The notes beneath the pieces are model-generated. The model did not search any database. It was not told the origin of the DNA and saw nothing but the letters and a program-made list of their open reading frames with translations. From Cycas panzhihuaensis (lineage: Eukaryota > Cycadophyta), in contig CM041465.1 in NCBI GenBank assembly GCA_023213395.1, positions 177,327,741 to 177,391,740 on the forward strand: a stretch of DNA of 64,000 nt, read 5' to 3'. Shown here piece after piece: positions 46,606 to 58,019 of the stretch. Position 1 is the stretch's first letter. Every line of letters begins with the position of its first letter. A program made the position numbers and the translations under genes.

Positions 46606-48149
46606 CATAAAAAGTACTAGTAAATACTTGCTTGGTAGGAAAACAATAGGGCAAAAAAGTTACCAAGCAACATGCACACTAAAAAAGAAAGAAGGATAGT
46701 CCAAAAAGGGAGTAGGACATGGAGCTATCTGAAGAAAATGGGATAAAACAAATGGAAATGAAGCCAACATAGTGGAATAAGGTGAAGAAGGATGTAAATA
46801 AAGCAACAAAGAGGCATACAAAGCCTTGAGAAGATACCGAGAGACCTTTCTCTACTTGATTAACTCAAAGGGATGATAAAATAACTATCGACCATGGTTG
46901 AACTCATTATCAACAAAGGGATAATCAACTCATCCAATAAATCAATAAGAAAACTCATGCATACACTCATAATATAGCTAATCTAAGCTACACTAAGCTA
47001 TGCAAAGTAAAGAATGAGTACGTATATTTACTTATTGTCATTGTGTCTACGTCATTCTCGAATTATAAGAAACAAAGCTCATTGGATGAAGTTGCAAAGT
47101 ATTCAGCTTCTTCCAATAGATTAAAAACACTATTAGGTATTTTATAAAGTTTGTGCACGGTGTTGGATAGCTAATTAAATAGTGTTTAATGGCTGTATTT
47201 AGAGCGTTGGGTAGATATATACTTTTATGCAACTTTAACAGCACATTTGGTAATTTTTTACAATGTTAGGTGGCTTAAAATAGATAAAACGTATTGTTGA
47301 GCATATTTTGGAGGCTATTAATCTATTCTATAGAAAAACATACTTGAGTTCAACTCTTCTTGATAAAAAAATATCAAGATTTAGAGCATGGGAGTTGTTA
47401 GAAGCTCCATGACTACACACCGGTCGCAGGAAGAAAAAGATTCAATGACAAGTTTAATTTTATAAAATTTAATGTTTAAGAATATTATAAGATCATATTA
47501 AGTTATCTTTTAATATTGTTTGGCATTTGTGAAGCCACACACAAACTTATATGGGTGCTTTAATATGACTAGGGACCAAACATAAAAGTGATTTTTTTTA
47601 ATTTTCTTACCTTTTTACCTAAAAGGGTACCTATATACATGAAAATAGCCATATCCCCCTCATACTACATCATAATTGAGTGTCATTAGTTGTGTTGGAA
47701 AGCTAACTCAACTTTCCAATGAGTGATCGCATAATATGCTTTAAAATTTTTTCAAGGAAGTTTTAATTATGTGAAGTTTGGACTTTAATTTGACAGGGTA
47801 TTAAAATAGAGCTTATGCCTTGAATAAAAAGTGTTTTATCACATGTTTTTGCTTAGATAACTATTTTGATAGGTTTGTTCATGGTGCAATAGATGAGGCT
47901 AGGGGTTTTTAACTTCAAATTTCTCTTAAAATTGTGACCTCAGCTAGGAGAGCAGAAAACAAACAAAATGAGAGTAGGTAAAGACAATTTAACAGGCAAA
48001 TATTGGTAAACCATATATGAGAAGGCCACTCTAAGGGATTGGTAGGCACAACAGCTCGTTACCCATGTGTTCTAATAGATATTTGTCTTTTATATAGACT
48101 TGGTATCATATTTGAAGTAGTTATGTGACATGGATTAAATATTAAGGTG

Positions 48150-48434
48150 GGAATATTGGGTAATGTTAACCCATGGAATGTTAAATTATTGTAATTACCC
48201 ATTTGATGTGCACTAAGGGGTTATAGTATATATACTTCTTCATGTTGTAGGTCGTTGGTTGATTAAGTGCCTCTTAGATTATGATTAGACAACCAAGTGG
48301 TGATACATACTATAAATATATATTAGTTTGATACAATATAATTGGAAATAGTCATTTCTCACAAATAGTTTGTGTTATGCATTTGTACATATTATTTAGA
48401 CTTGTATTAGGCATTTATTTCTAACATTTTATAT
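48150..48434 (+). repeat. Possible solo LTR or LTR remnant
   Basis: A purine tract (TTAAGGTGGGAATATTGGG) precedes a stretch with a TATA-like CTATAAATATATATTAG at 48310-48327 and an end reading TTTCTAACA at about 48426-48434. The layout fits a copia LTR after its polypurine tract. No partner LTR, primer site or target duplication was found. Confidence 0.3.
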
Positions 48435-49923
48435 TATCATCATGATCTATTTTATAGTCAAAATTATGATTCCACATTAGTGATATATTTCAATAAGTTT
48501 AAAACTAAAAATCTAAGTTTATAGCCTGTTCATATGTTTTAAGTTTACACTTAAACCTTTAACAAATATACTTAATATTAACAACAAGCGTAACCTTTAC
48601 AAACCTTCAACAAATGTTCTTGATAATGGAATATATGCATACGATTTATTTGTTCTTAGTTAGTCATGAATAAGACTAATGCCATTATAATTCCACACAT
48701 TATGTTATTTGAATCTAGTAAATAACTCTTTGACCAAATTCCATAGATCCATGTATTCTTAGATTTTGATAATAAAAATAAATACTAAAGACTGTTTTGC
48801 ATGTCAAATGTCGATGGTAAGATAAAAATAACTCATAAAGATAGAAGTCATACTAATTTCTTATTATCTTTTAAACATTACTTATTTATGATAAAAACGT
48901 ATATTGTAAGCCATGAAAATTAATTATTAAAATTGACGGTGCATTGGTTTATTTGTTTACCGAATTATTAACACAAATTTAGTTGACTCAATATGGTTGA
49001 AAATCAAATTCCAAGTTTTAATTGAGGCACCTTTATTTAGCTAATTCTCATCATCACATTGACTTCTAGTCATGCCATTTAGAGAAATGTATACCCTCGA
49101 AGGCAAGTGTGGACTTAGAATAGATTTTAAGTTTGTATAATATTATTCATTCAACCTTTAGTCCCCTAGAATGATGCATATCCTTTTAATTACATTATTT
49201 ATGTAAGGATACTTTGTTCTTCTACTATGAGTTATTTCAACATGGGGAATGGATTTCAAATCTTCAAGTGCCATTTATTTACCTTTCAATACCTTTTCCT
49301 TGTAACTATACATCCTTGTGATTATTGGACATTTAGGTTTTAGATATTATAACCTACATGATAGTGTATGATGAGTTGTGCTTAGTTATTTTAACACACC
49401 ATTCATAAGCACCATCTCATAGTGCGTGAATTTAAAAACTATACTTGACTTTCAAAAGGAGAGAAGCATGAAAAGTTTGGTATGTAGCCCTAGGAGGCCA
49501 TAATGGTGTGCCCATTGACTTTAGGATTAAAGTCACTTAAGCAAGATGTAAAATCACATTGACCTCTCACACTCTAGAAATATTCCTTAAGGTAGTGGCC
49601 AACATGAGTTGGTACGCACCATATTGTTGATTCTTAGCCATTCCAAGAGCAATGAATTTACTTAAGAGGATTCAACCAAAACAACTTGCCAAGGTCACAT
49701 AAAAAGGGTGCAAACAAATGCAATAGAGACTAAAGAACCCAAAATGTGACCAACCTAATTATTATAATGCTCACCAAAAATCTCTATGAAATAACTTTAA
49801 ATGTGACCAATATGCACCCTTAAGAGCCTAGGGAGCACCACAACCACTGGTATGCAGATGAGATAGACTATGGTGGTGGGGTAGTATGAAGGTGTAAATT
49901 GTAGGAATTCCCCATTGAGTGCT

Positions 49924-49980
<57 letters not shown>
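49924..49980. repeat. (AAT)n-(ATT)n self-complementary microsatellite
   Basis: About six AAT units followed by about a dozen ATT units, so the tract can fold on itself. An A-rich tract follows. It lies about 840 bp upstream of the ERF start codon. Confidence 0.95.
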
Positions 49981-50492
49981 GAAAAGAAAAAAAAAAAAGT
50001 GTGCACATTATTCGACATGGCGTTTGGATACCCTTCCCTGGTCCGTGCATTCTCTACGATCATCACCATGATGACGTACCTTCTTACTTCAGCCATCGAT
50101 TAAACTCTGGGGCGGTGGTTTTTCAGGGACTAATTAACTCTATTTTCGTACGGCCTTTAATATTAAATTAATGTCTCTAATACGGTCGACGGTCAAATCG
50201 TTACCACGGAACAGTTATATTTAATTAATTAATAATAATGATGAGCTGGAAACTGGAAATTAGGATAGATGGTCTCACGACCGACCGTGAGGGGGTGACT
50301 TCAGGAAACATCCTTGAATTCGGACAGACGAGCCGCTAGCCTCGCCCTGACAACTGTTAATCCTACCGTAGAACCAGTCTCCGTTCTGGATGACTCTGCG
50401 GACGTTAATTATTATACGTCGTATATGATTATTCCCACTTTGACACGTTTCTATCCGAATTGCGGCGGGAAGGAAAAGGGTTGCTGACAAAG

Positions 50493-50498
50493 CACGTG
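50493..50498 (+). promoter_or_regulatory. G-box core upstream of ERF gene
   Basis: CACGTG, the core bound by bZIP and bHLH factors, about 165 bp upstream of the TATA-like box. The function is inferred from motif and position only. Confidence 0.5.
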
Positions 50499-50542
50499 AT
50501 GGGATCTGTCTATGCGGATGAGGATCGATATTGCAACTGGCA

Positions 50543-50554
50543 TGCCACGTGGCA
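50543..50554 (+). promoter_or_regulatory. Perfect 12-bp G-box/ABRE palindrome upstream of ERF gene
   Basis: TGCCACGTGGCA is a full palindrome around CACGTG. The GCCACGTGGC form is a high-affinity G-box/ABRE type site (established). With the core at 50493 it makes a pair about 50 bp apart, which favours stress or hormone responsiveness of the ERF gene. Confidence 0.6.
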
Positions 50555-50660
50555 GACTGTACCTGTTCTGTAGTGCGGTTTGATTCGAATTGCGCGTTCT
50601 CCAGCACAGGATCCTGTGGGACCCCTACACCAACCGAAGATCTCCGTCATTTCTTTGCTG

Positions 50661-50670
50661 TTATATATCT
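50661..50670 (+). promoter_or_regulatory. TATA box of ERF gene
   Basis: TTATATATCT lies in an otherwise GC-richer promoter about 160 bp before the start codon. A start of transcription about 30 bp downstream would give a 5' UTR near 130 nt that contains no ATG upstream of 50822. Confidence 0.6.
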
Positions 50671-50821
50671 CTTGACCGGGTTTCGGTTTGTACAGATCAT
50701 CGCCTAGGGTCAGGGTTTGTTGGTTTCTTTTGGGTCAATCAGGGTATTGCGGTTTTGGGTCGGGGATTGGTTTCTTTTGGCTTAGCGTCACGGTTTCGAG
50801 ACCTGCAGAGGAAGGGAAACA

Positions 50822-52111
50822 ATGTGTGGAGGTGCTATCATATCCGACTTCATCACCCCCGCTCGTTCCAGACGAGCGACGGCCAATGATTTATGGCAGG
50901 ATATTGAAAAAATTTCTGAACGTCTCGGTAGGGTCGGTTCGGCTCCTTTCAAGGATTTCGGTAGCCTCGGCGGCGGTTTCTCAAAGGTCGGGTTGCAGAA
51001 ACCCGTCCAGGGTTTGTCCGACTCCGAGCGGGAGTGTGCTCTGGGTAAGCCAAATGGTACGAATCCAAGTTTGTTTTGAGGTTTCCTTTCATGTATAATG
51101 TTGTTTCATTTCCAATCTGGGTGGGGTTTTGCAGCCGAATCGGAGGGTGCAGAGGCGAAGAGCGCAGGGAGAAAGAGGAAGAATATATACCGGGGAATCA
51201 GACGGCGTCCGTGGGGGAAGTGGGCTGCGGAGATAAGGGATCCCGGGAAGGGTGTTAGGGTTTGGCTGGGTACTTTTAACACTGCGGAGGAGGCTGCTCG
51301 TGCCTACGATGCCGCCGCTCGGAAAATCAGAGGCAAGAAAGCCAAGCTTAATTTTGCCGACGAGGCACCGCCCGTGGACCAGACTGTCGAGAAAGGGTTT
51401 AAGAGAAGAGGGAAGGCAGGGACGGCAAATCCAGATTTTCATCAGAGCTTCGCTACTGACGATTTGGCAGGGCCACAGGTGCATTTCGCACCGGCGGTTC
51501 CCAAATACGTTAATGGCGGTGGGAGGTATGCACCTGAATCGTCCATGGGATGCAGCAGCTCTAATCAACTGACTGGATGTAGTGCGGAGCAGAGCATTTT
51601 GAGCCAACCTTTGCCCGTATCCCACTCCACCGAGTCGTGCAATTTCGATGCCCCAAAGGTTATCGATTTTGTGCCGCCGCCTTTAAACAGTATCAAAAAA
51701 TTTGAATCTATAGAAAATTTCCAGGGGGCGGGGTGCATTGATTCCGAGAGTAATATTGTTCCTGTGGAAGGCTCAGATTTCTCGTGGGTTGGGGATGTCA
51801 AAAACCCCAAACACTGTTCTCAGGGGACGCAGCACTTGATGGCCGATATTGCCGAGGACGGCCCTTCGGATATACCCTCGGGAACAGAGGTTGGAGTGGG
51901 AGAACCCTACGAGACAGATGAATGTGAAAACGCACGGTTAAAATTTTCTGAGAAATTGGCAGCTTTGGAATCGTATTTAGGGTTGTCTCACTGTACGTAC
52001 AGGGGAGGCAGGACGGAACAGCCTCCAGAAGGTGTAGGATCTTTTGCAGCTTCATCTTCAGGTGCCGAATTCAGTTACGATGATGTGTCTCTGTGCGATT
52101 TAGACTATTAA
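50822..52111 (+). CDS. Group VII ERF transcription factor (AP2/ERF family), two exons
   Basis: Exons 50822-51044 and 51135-52111 join to 400 codons including stop (399 aa). The start context AACAATGTG is good. The N-terminus [10 protein letters not shown] is the group VII hallmark: after Met removal, Cys2 is oxidised by plant cysteine oxidases and the protein enters the Arg/N-degron pathway in normal oxygen, so it accumulates in hypoxia (family knowledge). A basic GRKRK stretch (86-90) precedes one AP2 domain at about 91-148 with [24 protein letters not shown] and AARAYDAAA. Ala and Asp in WAAEIRD mark the ERF subfamily. An acidic C-terminal region holds [13 protein letters not shown], resembling a conserved group VII C-terminal motif, and ends [10 protein letters not shown]. 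No stops or frameshifts. Relatives are RAP2.2/RAP2.12-type activators of anaerobic genes; the exact orthologue is not resolved. Confidence 0.95.
51045..51134 (+). other. Phase-1 intron of the ERF-VII gene
   Basis: A 90-nt intron with GTAAG at the donor and TTTTGCAG at the acceptor, splitting an Ala codon (G|CC) before the basic stretch and AP2 domain. Group VII ERF genes commonly have one intron at this place. Reading through without splicing meets a stop, so splicing is required. Confidence 0.92.
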
Positions 52112-55100
52112 AGTTGCACCCTCAGCATTCACTGCGGGTACCCAGAAAATGAGGGTTTGAACATTTTGAAGCCCGCTGTGAATAACATGTGGTGTTATAT
52201 AATTTTGTGAATTTATACTGTTATTGTTATCGACATTTATCGCTAAAGTAGCGTTGATATTTTTGTAATCATTAGAAAGCCGATATAATGATTTATTTAT
52301 AAGATGGCTATTGCTGCCAGAGGTAGAGTAAGGAGGAATCGCCCGTTGCAGGATAGGCTGTTAGCAGTTGAGCAGTCGCTCTGATCAACTATCGTTTAGA
52401 AATTTGGGGTCCCAGCCCCTGGTTCGGCCATATATTCTTGTAAATCAATGTATATTTAGCAAATGCACGGGGACGGTGGGACCGATATGAATCCCCTTTT
52501 GTTAACGAAGCGATATATTTAGCGTAACGTGGTTTTTAGCTTTTCTTTTCAAGTTAAGCGTAAGAGGAGGCAAAAAAAACTAGGAGGAGAATAATGATAA
52601 ATAATAATTGTGGTAATGGTGATTCTAATAATAAAAATAATGAGAATAATAATGTTTTTAACAACTGACGCGTCGTATGGTAAAGTGATGTGCTTCACAA
52701 TAAATGCTAACCATATTATTCTATATTCAGTCACCTATTCAATGATAGCTTTCTTTGATACGCTAGTGTAGCGTAATATTATAATTTTTGTGAAAAGTAG
52801 CTTGTTCGAGTATACTACAAGTAAATTGATAATACTCTTTGATTCACAACATGCAACAATTTATTGATGGAAAATTTTGATTTGCAATAATTTAAGGATA
52901 GGGTATGGCATCATAGAGTTCAAGGGACGGGAAAGTTGCACCCTTTGAAGTTGAGATCTAACAAACTTTGTTTGTGGGTGTGGAGAAAAATTGCCCATAT
53001 TTTCTAGAATGAGAATTGAAATAAATAAGGTATTAGAAAGGGGCATACAACTTTGTTCATTTCTGGTGAGCCTCACATCCAAACTATGCTTTGAAATGCC
53101 TTGCATTTGTTTGAAAGAGTCTTTTTTGTTGGATGAGAGAATTGAATTTGGATGGATCAAGTAAAAAAAAAAGCACTTGGGTGTTGTACCATGTATGAGA
53201 AATAGAAAATTGATTTGTAAGTATTAATTTCAAGTGTGACAAGTGCATGGTAAGTTGCATTATATTATCTTATTTTTATGAAGTTTTTAGGTTTGTTATT
53301 GTTTACTAAATGGCATTATCTTTATAAGTAGGTTTAAGATTATTGCTATTCTATTTTAGTTGCCATTGTTGATCTAATTTAAGATAGTTACAATTTTGTT
53401 CTAAATGTTATAACAACTCTAAATTAGTGATTAGATCTTTGATTCTTTTAAATTAGATTGATCTATTTGATTAGTAACCATATGTATCACATAGCATTTA
53501 GTTATTATCAAATAGGGCTATTTTTATCCAATTTATAGTGATGTCTTCCTATTGGGGTTTGGACAATGACAATTTTGTGAGAGAATTATAATGTAAATGT
53601 TTGAGGTACAATATGAAATCTTATCTCATATTTTTTAAGGTGAGAATAAACAGACACCATTTTCATGTTAATATAATTTTTACAAAGGATTATTTGAAAC
53701 CTATCGAAAATAATATCTTAACCATAATGTTGATTTCATTATCATGTTAATAACTAAACAATATTCTTGTCTCATAGGGTTGGGTGGATTGGTAAGATGT
53801 GGCGTTTATCGATGAGATATTTAATTTTAAAATTCATAAGTGCAGGTCACTTCACAGAGAAGTAGTCTGATTGGTGTTTTTTGTTATAAAAAAAATAATT
53901 CGATCAAAATCTGTTGAGGGTGTGTCAACTGTACGATGGCAGTATGAACTTTAAGGATGCCCAATAGAAAGGTAGTATGAAAATTTAGATTTTGACGATC
54001 TTTTTTCCTTTTGATCATTGTATCAAGGTGTGGCTAGATGTTCTCCTCTAGATATTTAACAACACCAGAAAAAAAAGACAAAAATATTCTTTAAGATCTT
54101 ATATAAAAAGTAGAGTGGGGTATGAGAGCTATATAATATAAAAGATATATGCAAATGTGATTCAATTTAAATTAAAAAATTAATATAATCTAAAAATCAA
54201 TTAATATAATTTTGATGTCAATTTATGTCTTAAAAATTATAAAAGATGTTATTTTTTTAAATTTAATATTGGTTGCTTTTTTTTTTTCCTTTTAAGGTGT
54301 AGAACGTTGAAGAAAGAATTAATTTCTAATTTGTTGGGGTTTGTCTGCCTTTTCATTTAATTTACTGTTATAAATCTCATGGGGGTTGAACTTGAGATAT
54401 TCTTTACATCAAAAGCTAGTACTTATCAACGCGTTTCGGCATTCAACCTAATATTGGTTATGGCTATAAAGGTAAAGCATTTAAAAGAGTATTCTCAAGT
54501 TGGTTGAAATTTATATTATGTGTGTGTGTGTGTGTGTCTGTCAGTCTGTCTTTGACTTATTAAAATTTTAACTAATTGGTCTAATAATAAAGTCCATAAA
54601 AGGAGAAAGTAGTGGTGAAAGTGTAAGACATTAAAGTGAACAAAGCCTATTAAAAAAAAATTGATAAAGAGTAATAGTGTGGAAGTAAAGTAAGATACTA
54701 ACAAAAGATTATATGAGTATATTGGTGAGTTTTAAATAAATATTTAGTTATGTAATATAAGTATATAATTATTTATATATGTGCACAATTGATTAAATAT
54801 GTGCCTCATCGATAACTTTTGAGTAATGGTGGAAAGAGAAAAGAGTAACAATGGAAATTCTAAAAAGTTATAGAATCTCATAATGAAAAGTTAAAACTCT
54901 TACACGTAGAAAAATATCTCAATTAATATAATATCTCAATTAACATAAAATGTTGAAGGTCGAACACTAGGGTGTATTGGTAGATATCTATTTTATGTTG
55001 TTGAAAGTTTTAGGTTTAACCTTCATAGGGGGTTATAGGGGTGAACTAGATTAAAGGGCTAACAATTTCGACAAATAGGGATTTGATTATATCTGTTCAG

Positions 55101-55153
55101 TGAAAACTGTAAAAAACAAAACAAAAAAACAAACAGAGAATATTAAAGTCAAT
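52112..55153. other. ERF 3' flank and AT-rich spacer
   Basis: The first 370 bp keep a gene-like composition and should contain the 3' UTR; no single poly(A) signal stands out. From about 52.55 kb the sequence is AT-rich with an imperfect AAT tract (52590-52655). No frame resembles a protein. Confidence 0.5.
54519..54537. repeat. (TG)n microsatellite
   Basis: About nine TG units followed by CTGTCAGTCTGTC. Confidence 0.9.
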
Positions 55154-55166
55154 ATTATCAACACTT
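55154..55166. repeat. Target-site duplication, left copy (LINE)
   Basis: ATTATCAACACTT, 13 bp, identical to 61142-61154 directly after the A-rich tail. Confidence 0.9.
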
Positions 55167-55726
55167 GTGGTTAGTTGAGGTAAAAAGGAGATAGGCTTGG
55201 CTTTCTGGGTCAAAAAATCTTGGGGGAGGAGACGAGGGTTTCAAAGGTGGTGATTGATCATTTCTCACAGAAGTTCGGATCATTCAAGCTGCCATCGCAT
55301 CCCTGCAGTGGCGCCTCCATTGCACCATTGTAATGGCACCTTTTGGTTTCTCCTCATTGGGCACAGAGGAGGCAAAGTGAGCATCCTCTCACGCCATGAT
55401 TTTCGAGAGCATGTGGTGCCAAAAGGACGTGTGAGCAGTTCCTAATCGAGTTCCATCTAGTTATTTGAGGGTGGTGCTCCGTATTAACTTTATTGATTTT
55501 TTCAGAAGAGGGTTCTCTCTCCAAATCTGAGTTACATCAGTGTCCAGTTTAATTCTTTATGTTATGAGGTTACAAGTTATTGCATGTTGCTACATGTGAC
55601 ATTTTTCTCATAGATCTGCAACCAAGACTCTTGATTAAGAGGTACGGTCCAATTGCTTTTTCAAAAATTGTCTAAATTTGCAGTTTATGGAGATATCTAG
55701 TGTTTTTCTTTAGTATTTTGGTCCCA

Positions 55727-57197
55727 ATGGAGGAAGAATCTATACCGATTCAAAACAAGAAGCAGGATTTGAGGCCCCAATCAATTTGGGCTTCGGAATC
55801 CCTTCAAGACTGACCGAGAAGGAAACATGCATAGCTAGGATTATCAGTTATGCAACAAAATAATCCACTCAATAAAGTTCGTGATTTCTTCCTATTCAAT
55901 CCATAAGCTCAAGCAATTCAGATCCAGGTTCAACATTTTGAGAACCAGAACAATATCTCAGACGAGGACTTCTTAAACACATTACCAAGAATAGTGGACC
56001 GCGAAACAAATACTATTACCTTTGTGGTTGAAGATGTTGACACCATTTGTGTCGAACTACAGGCAAAAGCAGTCATTAGAAAATTTAATAATTTGTACCC
56101 TCCACATGGTCTTTAAAAGAATGGGTGAAAGTAGATGGGCACCCATTTTATTGGGCAAGGTTGCTTTCGAATTAAAAGGAAAAGGTTTTTTTAACATTTT
56201 CTTTTCAAATATTACAGATCTTAAAAAGGTCTTATATGGAATCCCATGGTTTATATGCAACACGGGTTTAACTCTTCAAGGATGGTCTCCTATATTTGAT
56301 CCAAGTAACCCAGGGTGTTTAAAAATTCTAGTTAGGTTCAATTACCATTCCTTCCTGATGAATTCTGAGAACAAGAATCTGTAATCAAAATTAGTTCCAT
56401 AATGGGAAAGGTTATTAAATTGGACTCAAAACACTTTAGACCACACTACCAGCGGTGTAACAAAAGTGTGTGTCAAGTTAGATATGATGAAATTGCTCAA
56501 AAAATACCTAGATATCAGAGTTGCAAATAGATCAATAAAAATTAATTTAGATTATGAAAGAGTTCTATTCGGATGCACTGCATGTCATAACATTAGGCAT
56601 GTGCATAAATTTTGTCAACTTTATCAAGCGCCACCAACTTTAGACTCCTGGAGATATGAAACCATTCTAGACCAAATGCCCCCCTTATCCAACAAGATAC
56701 CAACAAGGCCAATGGGGAGGAGCAGATGATGGAACAATTCTATTAACAATGATGAAACTCAAGTTCATATAGAAACGGTTCCTCATCATTCACACATGAA
56801 CTTATATCAAGCAAGAGAGGAAGATAAGTGGACACCTATCACTAATTACTCACGAAACAAAGGCAAAGGTCACCCCACAAGTACTAAACCTATGCAGTTA
56901 GACTTCAACGACTCTAGAGATCAACATAAGAAAAGGATGAAAGCTACCTCCCCAATATAAGGGCAAAATTTTGAAGTTGTTGCTATGCACACTTCAGGGC
57001 ACCTTCAAGACAACTTGGTAGACATGCATATGGAGGAAGCAGATTCTTTGGATCATGTTTCAGAAACACAATGGTTAAGATCTTCTAATGGGAATGACAT
57101 TCAACTTACACATCAAGTAATTGACAGTGAAGAGATTCCACATCAATTTTGGCTCAAATCTCTAGCTCAAACAAATCCATCCCAACAAAATGGATAG
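55727..57197 (+). pseudogene. LINE ORF1 (gag-like, DUF4283-type plus zinc-knuckle remnant)
   Basis: ATG at 55727 opens MEEESIPIQNKKQDLRPQSI, with stops soon after. 56022-56384 is open and has the plant LINE ORF1 pattern: WAPILLGKVAFELKGKGFF, then LYGIPWFICNTGLTLQGWSP and DPSNPG. 56466-56729 continues with VLFGCTACHNIRHVHKFC, a changed zinc knuckle. The last open stretch ends QTNPSQQNG with TAG at 57195. ORF1 binds element RNA. Confidence 0.75.
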
Positions 57198-58016
57198 AAA
57201 TAATATTTCAACAATAGTTTGGAATACCAGGGGAATTGGCCAACCTACTTTCGTAAAATGCTTATAGTTAAAACGCCTAGTTCAACAACATCACCCTCAT
57301 TTTCTAGAGCTGACAGAAATTCATATAGTTTCTGAAAGTGACATGCAACGTACATCCTGTAGTATTTGGCAATTAGCCTAATGGAAAGCAATTCTGCTAG
57401 ATCGACCTATTGGAGGTCTTTGTATCCTATGAAATAATCAATGGAAGATGCAGTAATATATTATAAGCTCATTTCAGGATTGGCTATGCTTGAAAATGGA
57501 AAAGGATCGTTTCGTTTGTTGGGTTATTCGCGTCTATGCCTCTACAGATGATTGCATCAGATATAATTCTTGGAAAGCCTGGCAGGTGGTCTAAATAATA
57601 ACTAGGTTGACCAAGACCACATTCTACTATTAGGGGATTTCAATTTTGTGGAATATCCTACTGATAAAAAAGGCAGTAATTTCAAAAGAATCTATAAAAG
57701 AGATAACTTATCCTTTGTCGACCTTAAAGGCATGTTGGGTCTCACTAAACTTCCTCGTAAGGGGCCTTTGAAATACACATGGACCAATAACCGCCAAGGA
57801 AGTAGTCGCATAGATGAAAGACTAGATAGAGTCTACATAGCAAACTCCTTGTGCGCTCTCATTGTTCAATATAAATACATTTCAATAAATGTGGTCACGA
57901 TTTCTGACCACGTTCCCATCAAAATCCAATTTTCTAGTAGGGCCAATACATCTGTTATAGGAAAGACAGTTTTCAAATTCAACACAAGTTTTTGCTTAAA
58001 CTTGAGGAATTCATGA
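57190..58016 (+). pseudogene. LINE ORF2, endonuclease part
   Basis: ATG at 57190 overlaps the ORF1 stop by 8 nt and opens NISTIVWNTRGIGQPTFVKC, the W.N.RG start of APE-type endonucleases. The family's ETK reads LTEIH here. Near 57630 LLLGDFNFVEYP carries GDFN. Then DERLDRVYI and VTISDHVPIKI give the conserved R.DR and SDH.P motifs. The enzyme nicks target DNA. Stops and frame shifts lie between 57260 and 57630. Confidence 0.8.
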
Positions 58017-58019
58017 GAG

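Larger units (their letters stand above)
3892..47074 (-). mobile_element. Outer Tat-like Ty3/gypsy element, split by a copia insertion; 3' end missing
   Basis: Minus-strand order is 5' LTR (47074-43910), Arg-tRNA-like primer site, gag, protease, [copia insertion 9535-40094], RT, RNase H, integrase, then a long 3' region to about 3.9 kb. Gag, protease, integrase and LTR ends all match the inner Tat-like element at 13755-30348, so the two are related. The 3' LTR is not in the window; the Tork-like copia occupies the place where the rest should be, so it was probably inserted there. Roughly 12 kb of this element is present here once the inserts are removed. Confidence 0.8.
43910..47074 (-). repeat. 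5' LTR of outer Tat-like element
   Basis: In element orientation it begins TGTTTCTTATAATTC (47074), like TGTTTCCTAGCTACC of the inner element, and ends CATGTTCA (43910). About 3165 bp. It shares with the inner LTR the position of a CCATGG/GTACC..GAAG inverted-repeat zone about 0.5 kb from the start. Its partner is not in the window. Short frames inside (45750-46025, 46472-46666) are not supported as genes. Confidence 0.72.
47075..50100. other. AT-rich spacer, no convincing gene
   Basis: No frame resembles a protein. 47.6-47.8 kb has LTR-like homopolymer runs. A possible solo-LTR remnant lies at 48.15-48.43 kb (listed separately) and an AAT/ATT microsatellite near the right end. AAGCT at 47075-47079 would be the target copy of the outer Tat-like element. 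Confidence 0.5.

Noticed and set aside
49797-50103. Frames with poly-Asn, poly-Ile or poly-Leu runs
   Set aside because: These come from the AAT/ATT microsatellite.
50590-51098. Two plus-strand frames overlapping the ERF 5' UTR and exon 1
   Set aside because: They are out of frame with the ERF. No ATG lies between the TATA region and 50822, so an upstream ORF on the mRNA is not supported.
51089-51625. 178-codon minus-strand frame and other frames inside the ERF gene
   Set aside because: They overlap the AP2-coding exon on the opposite strand; the GC-rich exon leaves few stops. The plus-strand AP2 protein is unambiguous.
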